Positions 47,078 through 55,312 of a stretch of 64,000 bases of DNA are shown piece after piece. Each line of letters starts with the position of its first letter. The first letter of the stretch is position 1. Location of the stretch: positions 124,001 through 188,000 of the forward strand of contig NZ_JACOMF010000006.1 in the NCBI RefSeq assembly GCF_014283215.1. The letters are read 5' to 3'. This DNA is from Siccirubricoccus deserti. GTDB lineage: Bacteria > Pseudomonadota > Alphaproteobacteria > Acetobacterales > Acetobacteraceae. The position numbers and the translations under genes are program-made. Below the pieces are notes generated by a model. It made no database searches and was not told where the DNA came from. It saw nothing but the letters and a program-made list of their open reading frames with translations.

Positions 47078-47950
47078 ATGCCGGACGAAAAGCCCACCCC
47101 CCAGCCGAAGCAGCATCAGGACCGCCATCCCGGGCTTGAGACCGAGATGACCCCGCAGCCGCGGGACCGCATGGAGAATTGGCGTGCCAGCGGCAAGCTC
47201 GACGGCAAGACCGCCATCATCACCGGCGGCGACAGCGGCATCGGCCGCGCCGTCGCCATCGGCTTCGCCAAGGAAGGTGCCGATGTGGTGGTGCTCTACA
47301 AGGACGAAACCGAGGATGCCGAGGAAACCCGCCGGCTGGTGGAAGCCACCGGCCGTCGCTGCCGGCTGATCCCCGGCGATATCGGCGATGTCGATTTCTG
47401 CCGCCAGGCGGTGGAGGAGGCGGCGCGCTTCCTCGGCGGCCGCATCGACCTGCTGGTCAACAATGCCGCCGAGCAGCACGTCTGCGAGGATTTCGCCGAG
47501 ATCCCGGAGGCCCAGGTGGAGCGCACCTTCCGCACCAACATCCTCGGCATGTTCTGGATCACCAGGGCGGCGCTGCAGCACATGCCGGAGGGTGGGGCGA
47601 TCATCAACACCACCTCGATCACCGCCTACAAGGGCAGCCCGGGGCTGATCGACTACGCCAGCACCAAGGGTGCCATCCTCGCCTTCACCCGCAGCCTGTC
47701 GCAGGCGCTGTACGAGCAGCGGAAGATCCGGGTGAATGCGGTGGCGCCGGGGCCGATCTGGACCCCGCTGATTCCGGCGAGCTTCGACGCGGAACGCACC
47801 GCGAAGCACGGGCAATCCTCGGAGATGGGACGTGTCGGCCAGCCGGATGAATGCGCGCCGAGCTACATCTTCCTCGCGGCCGAGAGCGATAGCAGCTACA
47901 TCAACGGCCAGGTGCTGCACCCGAATGGCGGGACGGTGGTGAACGGATAG
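47078..47950 (+). CDS. SDR oxidoreductase, general-stress (YhdG/YhxD-like) type
   Basis: A 290-residue short-chain dehydrogenase with a 40-residue hydrophilic N-terminal extension (KPTPQPKQHQDRHPGLE) typical of the YhxD/Ytr-like group of stress-induced SDRs. The cofactor site TGGDSGIGRAVA is near 50-61, VNNAAEQ near 127, active-site TTSITAYKG near 173, and YASTK near 188-192. GAGGGAG precedes the ATG. Monocistronic; stress induction is family knowledge, not seen here. Confidence 0.88.
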   Translation: MPDEKPTPQPKQHQDRHPGLETEMTPQPRDRMENWRASGKLDGKTAIITGGDSGIGRAVAIGFAKEGADVVVLYKDETEDAEETRRLVEATGRRCRLIPGDIGDVDFCRQAVEEAARFLGGRIDLLVNNAAEQHVCEDFAEIPEAQVERTFRTNILGMFWITRAALQHMPEGGAIINTTSITAYKGSPGLIDYASTKGAILAFTRSLSQALYEQRKIRVNAVAPGPIWTPLIPASFDAERTAKHGQSSEMGRVGQPDECAPSYIFLAAESDSSYINGQVLHPNGGTVVNG

Positions 47951-47968
47951 GGGCGGCGGACCGTCCGG

Positions 47969-48796
47969 TCAGGCCGGCTCACGCGCCGGCAGCACCATCC
48001 AGCCCGGAATGCGGGGGGTGAGCTGCGCCGCCCCGCAGCCGAGTGGCCTGCCGTCCAGCGCCTCCAGCCGCAGCAGCGCGATGCCGAGCCCATCTCGCCC
48101 GGAGCGCATCTGGCCAAGCTCGGCGCCATTCGAGAGGATTGGCGTCCCGGCTTCGGGCATGGGGCCGTCTACGCCGACCGGCACCAGCCGCCGCTTGAGC
48201 AAGCCGCGGTACTTGGTCCGTGCCGTCAGCTCCTGGCCCATGTAGCAGCCCTTGGACCAGCTCACGCCCTGAAGTTCATCGTACCCCGCTTCCAGCAGCA
48301 CGCTCTGCTCCGGCACCAGGTCGTGGCTGCCCTCCGGCAGGCCCAGCATGAGGCGGTGGCGGTCCCAATCCTCCGGCGTCGCCTCGGTGCCCGGCAGCGG
48401 GGCGGTTGCCAGGGTGCGCCAGCCGGCCTCCGGCAGCCGCGGGTCGGGCGCAGTGATGGCATCCGTGGGCAACGGCGCGCCGCCCCAGCCGGCATGGACC
48501 ACGAATTCCGCCGAGGCGTCCCGCAGTGCCACCTTGGAGCGCAACCGGAAGCGCGACAGCCGTGGCATCAGCATCGGCACCTGCGCCGCCTCGCAGTCCA
48601 GCAGCAGGCGGTCGCCCTCGGCGAGGATGAAGAAATCCGCCAGCCACTTGCCCTGCGGCGTCAGCAGCGCGGCGAAGACCGCCCGGCCCGGCGCCGCCGC
48701 GGCCACGTCATTGGACACCAGCCCCTGGAGGAAGGCGACGCGGTCCTCACCGGCGACCTCCACGACGCCCCGTGCGGGCAAAAGCGCTATCGGCAT
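47969..48796 (-). CDS. ygfZ: YgfZ/GcvT-like folate-binding protein
   Basis: A 275-residue protein of the YgfZ family, which assists iron-sulfur cluster enzyme repair with a folate cofactor. The N-terminal FLQGLVSNDV and the signature KGCYMGQE (about residues 182-189, with its conserved cysteine) are present. It is shorter than E. coli YgfZ but normal for alphaproteobacteria. ATG 48796 has a weak ribosome site; a GTG/ATG about 60 bases earlier is possible. It converges with the SDR and diverges from the glycosyltransferase operon. Confidence 0.88.
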   Translation of the reverse strand: MPIALLPARGVVEVAGEDRVAFLQGLVSNDVAAAAPGRAVFAALLTPQGKWLADFFILAEGDRLLLDCEAAQVPMLMPRLSRFRLRSKVALRDASAEFVVHAGWGGAPLPTDAITAPDPRLPEAGWRTLATAPLPGTEATPEDWDRHRLMLGLPEGSHDLVPEQSVLLEAGYDELQGVSWSKGCYMGQELTARTKYRGLLKRRLVPVGVDGPMPEAGTPILSNGAELGQMRSGRDGLGIALLRLEALDGRPLGCGAAQLTPRIPGWMVLPAREPA

Positions 48797-48854
48797 GGCA
48801 AGGAGTTGGGCATACCGGCGCCCGGCTGCAACGGGTCGTTCGCGCGGCGCGGAC

Positions 48855-49793
48855 ATGCTACAGCCGCGGCCCGTGCGCATTCTCTTCATCACCTCGACCC
48901 GAATCGGCGACGCCGTACTCTCGACCGGGCTGCTGGACCACCTGATCCGCGCCTATCCGCAAGCGAAGGTGGTGGTGGCCTGCGGCCCGGTGGCGGAGGG
49001 CGTCTTCGCCCGCATGCCGAACCGTGCCTGGACCATCGTGCTGGAAAAGCAGCGATTCCGGCTGCACTGGTTGGGGCTGTGGCGGCAGGTGGCGGGCAGC
49101 CGCTGGGATCTGGTGGTCGATCTCCGCGGCTCCGGCTTCGCCTGGATGGTCCGGGCGAAGCGCCGCGTGGTGATGCGCGGCGGGCGCAACCCGGGGCACC
49201 GGCTGGCCCAGCTCGGCGCGCTGCTCGGCCTCGACCCGCCGCCGCTGCCGGTCGCCTGGTTCGGCCCGGCGGAGCGTACCCGGGCCGCGATGCTGCTGCC
49301 GGGGGAGGGGCCCTGGATCGGCCTCGGCCCTACCGCCAATTGGGACCGCAAGGTCTGGCCGCCGGAGCGTTTCATCGCGCTGTTCGAGGCGCTGAGCGCG
49401 CCCTTCGGCCCGCTGCCCGGCGCCCGGGCGGCGATCCTCGGCGGGCCGGGGGCGCAGGAGCGGGCGATGGCGGCGCCGGTGCTGGCGGCACTCGGCGACC
49501 GCGCAGTGGATCTCGTCGGCACCCTTTCCCTGCCGGAGGCGGCGGCGGTGCTGGCGCGCTGCGCCATCTTCATCGGCAATGACAGCGGGCTGATGCATCT
49601 CTCAGCCGCGACCGGCACGCCGACCCTGGGGCTGTTCGGCCCCTCTCGCCCCGAGGAATACGCCCCGGCCGGCCGCCGCACCGCCATCGCCGTGGCGCCC
49701 GGCTCACCGGCGGTGGATTCGATGCCCGGCCTGACCCTGGCGGCGGCGCTGGATGCGGCGGAGCGGCTGCTGACCGCGCCGGTGGCGGCCTGA
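48855..49793 (+). CDS. Glycosyltransferase family 9 (heptosyltransferase-like)
   Basis: A 312-residue GT-B enzyme of the ADP-heptose:LPS heptosyltransferase family. N-terminal ILFITSTRIGDAVLSTGLLDHL and the C-terminal nucleotide-binding FIGNDSGLMHLSAATGTPTLGLFGPS are characteristic. It would add a heptose or related sugar to the lipopolysaccharide core at the inner membrane. ATG 48855 starts within the divergent ygfZ upstream region. It is first in an operon of four overlapping genes (GT9, GT2, GT4, asparagine synthase). Confidence 0.9.
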   Translation: MLQPRPVRILFITSTRIGDAVLSTGLLDHLIRAYPQAKVVVACGPVAEGVFARMPNRAWTIVLEKQRFRLHWLGLWRQVAGSRWDLVVDLRGSGFAWMVRAKRRVVMRGGRNPGHRLAQLGALLGLDPPPLPVAWFGPAERTRAAMLLPGEGPWIGLGPTANWDRKVWPPERFIALFEALSAPFGPLPGARAAILGGPGAQERAMAAPVLAALGDRAVDLVGTLSLPEAAAVLARCAIFIGNDSGLMHLSAATGTPTLGLFGPSRPEEYAPAGRRTAIAVAPGSPAVDSMPGLTLAAALDAAERLLTAPVAA

Positions 49794-50626
49794 TGCCGAA
49801 GCTCTCCGCCCTAATCGTCGCCCGGAACGAGGAGGCGCGGCTGCCGGCCTGCCTGGCCGCCGTCGCCTTCGCCGATGAGGTGGTGGTGGTGCTCGACCGC
49901 ACCACGGATGCCAGCGCCGCCATCGCCCGCGCCGCCGGCGCCCGGGTGCTGGAAGGCGGCTGGGAACTGGAAGGCGCCCGCCGCAACGCCGGGATCGCCG
50001 CCTGCACCGGCGACTGGATTCTGGAAGTCGATGCCGATGAGGTGGTGGAGCCGGCGCTCGCCGCCGAGGTGCGGGAGGTGATCGCCGCCTCCCCGCATGG
50101 CTGGCACACGGTGCGGGTCGATAATTACATCGGCGAACGGCTGGTGCGGCACGGCTGGGCCGGCAGCTTCGGCACCTCCGCCGTGCCCCGGCTGTTCCGC
50201 CGCGGCGCCAAGCGCTGGCGGGAACAACGGGTGCATCCGGGGCTCGACTGGCAGGGCAGCGAGGGGCCGCGCCTCAGCCGTGGCGCGCTGGCGCATTACG
50301 TCGACCGTGACATCTCCGACATGCTGCGGCGGCTGGACCGCTACTCCTCGGCCAAGGCGGCCGATCTGCTGGCAAGCGGGCAGATCGGCACGCTGCGCGC
50401 CAACCTCCGCCGGGTGCTGACCCGCGGCTGGAAATCCTACGTCTCCCGCAAGGGCTACCGGGAGGGCGCCTGGGGGGTGCTGCTGGCCTTCTGCACCGCC
50501 GCCTTCCCGCTGCTGGCCTATCTCAAGGCGCGGTTGGAGCCGGAGCGGCACCGGCCGCCGGCGTTGCATCCGGCCGCCGGTGCCGCCACCTCTGCCGCCA
50601 TGCCCAGCCCCGAACCACCCCGGTGA
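49793..50626 (+). CDS. Glycosyltransferase family 2
   Basis: A 277-residue GT-A enzyme resembling the LPS core beta-glucosyltransferase WaaE/KdtX group. N-terminal KLSALIVARNEEARLPACLAA, the DRTTDASAAIARAAGA turn and the metal-binding aspartates in LEVDADEVVEP (about 80-90) are clear. The C-terminal 60 residues contain a hydrophobic stretch (VLLAFCTAAFPLLAYLKA) that may tie it to the membrane. ATG overlaps the preceding stop (TGATG). Probably extends the lipopolysaccharide core or a surface glycan. Confidence 0.9.
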   Translation: MPKLSALIVARNEEARLPACLAAVAFADEVVVVLDRTTDASAAIARAAGARVLEGGWELEGARRNAGIAACTGDWILEVDADEVVEPALAAEVREVIAASPHGWHTVRVDNYIGERLVRHGWAGSFGTSAVPRLFRRGAKRWREQRVHPGLDWQGSEGPRLSRGALAHYVDRDISDMLRRLDRYSSAKAADLLASGQIGTLRANLRRVLTRGWKSYVSRKGYREGAWGVLLAFCTAAFPLLAYLKARLEPERHRPPALHPAAGAATSAAMPSPEPPR

Positions 50627-51723
50627 GCGCCACCGACGCCCTGCTCGACGATGCCCAGGCCGCGCCGACCGCGCCGCTCCGGATCGCCCATGTCATGGCC
50701 GGCGCCCGGGTGGGTGGCGCCGAAGCCTTCTACGAACGGCTGACCACGGCGCAGCATGCGGCGGGCGAGGCGGTGCTCGCCGTCATCCGCGCCGAGCCGG
50801 CGCGCGCCGCCCGGCTGCGCGCCGGCGGGCTGGCGCCGGTGGAACTGCCGCTCGGCGGCTACTTCGACCTGCGAAGCGGGCCGGCGCTGCGCGCCGCGCT
50901 TGCCGGGTTCCGGCCGGATGTGGTGGTCGCCTGGGCCAATCGCGCCAGCCGCTTCGCTGGCGCGGTGAAGTGGCGCGGCGCGCCCTGGACCCTGGTCGGC
51001 CGCATGGGCGGCTATTACGACCTGAAATACTACCGGCATTGCGACCATGTGGTCGGCAACACCGAGGATCTGCGGAGCTGGATCATCGGCCAGGGCTGGC
51101 CGGCGGCGCGGGCGCATCACCTGCCGAATTTCGCCGCCGATCTGGCCGGCGCCATCCCCGCGCCGCTGCCGGCGCCGCCCGGGGTGCCGAAGCTGCTGGC
51201 CCTCGGCCGGCTGCACCCCAACAAGGGCTTCGACATCCTGCTGCGGGCGCTGGCGCTGCTGCCGGGGACGCATCTCTCGATCGGCGGGGAAGGGCCGGAA
51301 CGGGCGGCGCTGGAACGTCTCGCCCAGGACCTCGGCATCGCCAGCCGGGTCGGCTTCCTCGGCTGGCGGCAGGATGTCGGCGCGCTGCTGGCCGGCTGCG
51401 ACCTCTTCATCTGCCCTTCCCGCCACGAGCCGCTGGGCAATGTGGTGCTGGAGGCCTGGTCGGCGGCGCGGCCGGTGGTGGCCGCCGCGGTGCAGGGACC
51501 GGCGGCGCTGGTCCGCGACGGCGAGACCGGCCTGCTGGTGCCGAAGGAGGAACCCGGCCCGCTCGCCGCCGCCATCGCCGCGCTGCTGGCCGATCCGGCC
51601 CGGGCCGCCGCCATCGCCGCCGCCGGGCGGGCGGAGTTCGAGCGCTGCCACGCCGCGCCGATGGTGCTGGCCCGCTGGCGGGCCTTCCTCGCCGCGGTTG
51701 CGCCGCCACGGGACGACGGCTGA
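50623..51723 (+). CDS. Glycosyltransferase family 4
   Basis: A 366-residue GT-B enzyme. It has the N-terminal glycine-rich AGARVGGAEAFYERL near 23-37, LLALGRLHPNKGFDILLRALA near 185-205, and the donor-binding FICPSRHEPLGNVVLEAWSAARPVVA with its E-x7-E pattern. GTG 50623 overlaps the preceding stop. Acts on a nucleotide-sugar donor to build a lipopolysaccharide core, O-chain or exopolysaccharide; the sugar is not decidable. Confidence 0.9.
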   Translation: MSATDALLDDAQAAPTAPLRIAHVMAGARVGGAEAFYERLTTAQHAAGEAVLAVIRAEPARAARLRAGGLAPVELPLGGYFDLRSGPALRAALAGFRPDVVVAWANRASRFAGAVKWRGAPWTLVGRMGGYYDLKYYRHCDHVVGNTEDLRSWIIGQGWPAARAHHLPNFAADLAGAIPAPLPAPPGVPKLLALGRLHPNKGFDILLRALALLPGTHLSIGGEGPERAALERLAQDLGIASRVGFLGWRQDVGALLAGCDLFICPSRHEPLGNVVLEAWSAARPVVAAAVQGPAALVRDGETGLLVPKEEPGPLAAAIAALLADPARAAAIAAAGRAEFERCHAAPMVLARWRAFLAAVAPPRDDG

Positions 51724-53483
51724 TGTGCGGCCTGGCCGGGCTGGCGCTGCAGGGCGGCCAGACTCCGCAGGGCGCGGTGCTGGATGCGCTGACCCGGGCG
51801 CTGGCGCATCGCGGGCCGGATGGCGCCGGGCATCATGTCGCCGGCAATGTCGCGCTGGCGCATACCCGCCTCGCCATCATCGACCTCGTCACCGGCGACC
51901 AGCCGCTGTTCGCCGGCGCCGCGGCACTGGTGGCCAATGGCGAGGTCTATAATTACCGCGAGCTGCGCACGCACAACCAGCTGCACTGCGCGACCAACAG
52001 CGATTGCGAGCCGCCGCTGCATCTGTTCCGCCGCGACGGCATCGGCTTCGCCGAGAGCCTGCGCGGCATGTACGCCATCGCCCTGCACGACCGGGCGGCG
52101 CGGCAGCTGGTGCTGGCGCGCGACCCCTTCGGCATCAAGCCGCTGTACCTGGCGGAGATCCCCGGCGGCGTCGCCTTCGCCTCGGAGCCGCAGGCGCTGG
52201 TCGCCGCCGGGCTGGTCGCCCCGAAGGTGCGGCCGGAGGCGCTGGCGGAGCTGCTGCAGCTGCAATTCACCACCGGCGCCGAGACCATCTTCCAGGGCAT
52301 CGTCCGGGTACTGCCGGGGGAGACGGTGGTGGTCGCTGATGGCGCCATCACCGCGCGCCACCGCCGCGCCGCCCTGCCGGAGGGCGGGCCGGAGTCCATC
52401 ACCGCCGAGGCGGCGCTGGCCCGGCTCGACGCGGCGCTGGAGGACAGCGTTGCCCTGCACCAGCGCAGCGACGTGCCCTATGGCATGTTCCTCTCGGGCG
52501 GCATCGACAGCGCCACGGTGCTGGCGATGATGGCGCGGCTCAATGAGCGCCCCGTGCTCGCCTTCACCGCCGGCTTCGATGTGCCGGGTGCGGTGGATGA
52601 GAGGGAACGTGCGGCGCAGCTTGCCGCCTCGGTCGGCGCGAAGCATGTCACCGTCGCGGTCGATGAGGCGATGGTCTGGCGCCACCTGCCGGAGATCGTC
52701 GCCACCATGGACGATCCGGCGGCGGATTACGCCATCATTCCCACCTGGTTCCTGGCGCGGCGGGCGCGGCAGGAGGTGAAGGTCGTGCTCTCCGGCGAGG
52801 GCGGCGATGAGATCTTCGGCGGCTATGGCCGCTACCGCTCGGCGATGCGGCCCTGGTGGCTGGGCGGCAAGGCGCCGCGTTCGCGCGGCAGCTTCGACCG
52901 GCTGGACGTGCTGCGGACGCCGCCGACCGGCTGGCGCGACGGTGTCGGCGCCGCCGAGGCCGCCGCCGCCTCCCCCGGCCGCACCCGCCTGCAGGCGGCG
53001 CAGGCGCTGGACATGGCGGATTGGCTGCCGAACGACCTGCTGGTGAAGCTCGACCGCTGCCTGATGGCGCATGGCATCGAGGGCCGCACCCCGCTGCTCG
53101 ACACCGGCGTGGCGGCCGCCGCCTTCCGCCTGCCGGATGCGCTGAAGGTGCAGGGCCACACCGGCAAATGGCTGCTGCGGCAATGGTTGGCCCGGCACCT
53201 GCCGGCGGCCGAGCCGTTCCGGCCGAAGCAGGGCTTCACCGTCCCGGTCGGCGCTTGGATCGAGGGCGTGGGCGAGAAGCTCGGCCCGCTGGTCGCGGCA
53301 CAGCCAGGGGTGGCGGAGATCGCCAAGCCGGACCGTGTCGCCGCGCTGTTCCGCCATGCCGGCAGCGAGAAATACCGCGGCTTCGCCGCTTGGCACCTGC
53401 TGTTCTACGCGCTCTGGCACCGGCGGCACATCGAGGGCCGGCGGGCCGGCGGCAACGTGTTCGAGACCCTCGCTGCGCGCTGA
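51723..53483 (+). CDS. asnB: Glutamine-dependent asparagine synthetase-like amidotransferase
   Basis: A 586-residue two-domain protein. The N-terminal glutaminase has Cys2 as nucleophile (MCGLAGL), RGPDGAG, and ANGEVYNYRE. The C-terminal ATP-pyrophosphatase has FLSGGIDSATV near 257-267 and SGEGGDEIFGGYGRY. ATG 51723 overlaps the stop of the GT4 gene. As the last gene of a glycan operon it may amidate a uronic acid or peptide-linked residue of the surface polymer rather than make asparagine; family members in such clusters often do so. That role is an inference. Confidence 0.9.
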   Translation: MCGLAGLALQGGQTPQGAVLDALTRALAHRGPDGAGHHVAGNVALAHTRLAIIDLVTGDQPLFAGAAALVANGEVYNYRELRTHNQLHCATNSDCEPPLHLFRRDGIGFAESLRGMYAIALHDRAARQLVLARDPFGIKPLYLAEIPGGVAFASEPQALVAAGLVAPKVRPEALAELLQLQFTTGAETIFQGIVRVLPGETVVVADGAITARHRRAALPEGGPESITAEAALARLDAALEDSVALHQRSDVPYGMFLSGGIDSATVLAMMARLNERPVLAFTAGFDVPGAVDERERAAQLAASVGAKHVTVAVDEAMVWRHLPEIVATMDDPAADYAIIPTWFLARRARQEVKVVLSGEGGDEIFGGYGRYRSAMRPWWLGGKAPRSRGSFDRLDVLRTPPTGWRDGVGAAEAAAASPGRTRLQAAQALDMADWLPNDLLVKLDRCLMAHGIEGRTPLLDTGVAAAAFRLPDALKVQGHTGKWLLRQWLARHLPAAEPFRPKQGFTVPVGAWIEGVGEKLGPLVAAQPGVAEIAKPDRVAALFRHAGSEKYRGFAAWHLLFYALWHRRHIEGRRAGGNVFETLAAR

Positions 53484-53660
53484 TCCCGTCCTGCAGGCGA
53501 AGAAGCCGGGGAATGTCCGGCCCGGCCGCTTCCGGGGCGGTGGGTGCCGCAGGTCTTTCCGGCCGGTTTTGCCGTGCCGGCGCTCTACCGGGGTTGGAAC
53601 TCGTGCTTGAACGCTGGCCCGCCGCAAGATCGGGGCGGATGACCGGCCGGCGTGGCGATC

Positions 53661-53692
53661 ACCCCGTCCGGGCGGATCCGCCCGGACGGGGT
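53661..53692. terminator. 32-bp perfect palindrome between convergent genes
   Basis: ACCCCGTCCGGGCGGA and its exact reverse complement abut at 53676/53677, with no loop in the duplex form. It lies 20 bases from the end of the porin gene and 180 after the asnB-like gene, so it can fold as a strong hairpin in both transcripts. No T run follows on the plus strand. Confidence 0.55.
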
Positions 53693-53711
53693 ACCTGGAT
53701 GGCGCCGCTGG

Positions 53712-55043
53712 CTACCAGTTGAAGGCCAGTCGGGCCGCGACCGCCTGGAAGGCGCGGTCATTGCCATCCAGCCGCACGGTCCCGTTGCTGTACTGGAGCG
53801 AGGCGCGCAGCCTGCTGGTCGGATAGTAGTTCACGCCGATGGTGGCGATACCCTGCCGGCCGCCCCGCACCGTGCCGTCATTCAGGGTGGCGGTGCTGTA
53901 GCGACCGGCCAGCTCCGCCCAGCCCCAATTCCCGGAGGCCGGATCCAGGTCCTTGAAGCGCGGCCGGGCGAAAACCCCACGCGTCTTGTTGTACTGCCGG
54001 GGCGCGCCGATCAGCGGCACCGAAGCGGCGATGTACCAGCCCTCGAAAACCCGGTCCGGCGCGCCGCGATTGGCGTCGACCTCGATGTGCTGATACTCGG
54101 CCGCGAAATGCACCGGGCCCAGCATGCCGGAGACTTCAGGGCCGATCGCGGTCGCCGAGCCGGCGGAGATGGCGCGGGTGTCGAGGAGCCGGGTCGGCTC
54201 CAGCCGCAGCTCCGGATAGTCGCGCAGACGGACGCTCTCGGTCGAGCCGGCGCCAGGATGGAACTGCGTCGCGACATTGGCGCCGACCAGCAGCTTGAAG
54301 TCCGGGTTGTTGAAGGCCATGCCGGCGGCCCGGCCGACCAGGCCGCGCTGCCTGTCGTCATGCTGCGTGGACAGCACGCCGCCGGTGACATAGCCGGCGG
54401 CGAACCAGCGATTGCCGCGCGCTTCCAGGCCGGCGGCCAGGCGGGTGTCGCCGGAGGCGAGGCTGGCCGCCAGGTTGATGATGGTCGGCCGCTCCAGGAA
54501 CATGGTTTCGAAGGAGCTGCCGGAGTACTCGATGGTGTGCATCAGAGTGAAGGCGCCGACCCGGACGGTGCCCCAGCCAAGCCCGTTCCAGGCGGTCTGC
54601 AGCTCGAAGATCTTGCTGTTCTTCGAGATGTCGAACTGGCTGCCGGGCCCGGGCGCGAACTCCCAGGTGAAGTTGTAGGTGAAGTCCTTCAGATAGGTGC
54701 CCTGCACGCCGAGCCGGCCACGGCGGACATTGATGCCGTCATCCGGCACGCCGCGGCGGCTGCTGTCCATGAACTCCGGCGGATTGCCGCCAGGATAGGC
54801 GTGCTGCCCGAAGTAGCCGCCGAAATCCAGATCCATGCGAACAACGGGCTGCACGGTGAAATTGCCATCGGCGAGCGAAAGGGTCGGCCTGCCGCTGCGC
54901 ATCGAGAAGACCGGCTGGGCGGCGGCGGCTGGCTGCCCGGCAGATGGAGAAGCAGGGGACGTCGCCTGGGGCGCGGCAGTCTGTGCCATCGCGCCGGCAC
55001 CGAGGGTCATCAGTCCCGCGGTGGCGGCAAGGAAAAAGCGCAT
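53712..55043 (-). CDS. Outer-membrane porin, phosphate-selective OprO/OprP type
   Basis: A 443-residue outer-membrane beta-barrel protein. Residues 1-20 are a signal peptide ending AMAQ, followed by a low-complexity Ala/Pro/Gln linker. The mature part has alternating aromatic strands with SRRGVPDDGINVRRGRLGVQGTYLKDFTYNFTWEF near the start, as in the porin O/P family, and a terminal aromatic (NW) at the C-terminus, as needed for barrel assembly. The start ATG 55043 follows CAGGAA. Selectivity for phosphate is not proven; relatives also carry other anions. No Pho box was found upstream. Confidence 0.87.
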   Translation of the reverse strand: MRFFLAATAGLMTLGAGAMAQTAAPQATSPASPSAGQPAAAAQPVFSMRSGRPTLSLADGNFTVQPVVRMDLDFGGYFGQHAYPGGNPPEFMDSSRRGVPDDGINVRRGRLGVQGTYLKDFTYNFTWEFAPGPGSQFDISKNSKIFELQTAWNGLGWGTVRVGAFTLMHTIEYSGSSFETMFLERPTIINLAASLASGDTRLAAGLEARGNRWFAAGYVTGGVLSTQHDDRQRGLVGRAAGMAFNNPDFKLLVGANVATQFHPGAGSTESVRLRDYPELRLEPTRLLDTRAISAGSATAIGPEVSGMLGPVHFAAEYQHIEVDANRGAPDRVFEGWYIAASVPLIGAPRQYNKTRGVFARPRFKDLDPASGNWGWAELAGRYSTATLNDGTVRGGRQGIATIGVNYYPTSRLRASLQYSNGTVRLDGNDRAFQAVAARLAFNW

Positions 55044-55140
55044 GGATGGGTTCCTGTCTGGACGGTATTGCACCGCTGGCCGCGCGGTAATGGTTGCATA
55101 AATCTTCCTCAATCACAGACTGATGACGGTTCGAAATCGA

Positions 55141-55146
55141 TATAAT
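55141..55146 (+). promoter_or_regulatory. TATAAT -10 element upstream of the dihydroorotase-family gene
   Basis: A perfect TATAAT stands in the 269-base divergent spacer between the porin and dihydroorotase genes, in an AT-rich patch (GAAATCGATATAATGG). A -35 hexamer at the expected distance is only weakly like TTGACA (GACTGA). The leader to the gene start would be about 160 bases. Confidence 0.35.
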
Positions 55147-55312
55147 GGGGTGGGCCGTTGAAGCTGCCCTAAAGGCGGTTGTGAAAGACAAGGGGCAATG
55201 GCCGCTCCGCCGTCCTATCCTCGGCCCCTGGTGAGGTCAGGGCCGGGGCAGGGCTTTCTGCCGCCCGCCTCCGGTGCGACATAGGCCCCCACGACGAGCG
55301 AAAGGGACGGCC

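Noticed and set aside
51117-53627. 836-codon leftward frame opposite the GT4 and asparagine-synthetase genes
   Set aside because: Shadow frame without motifs.
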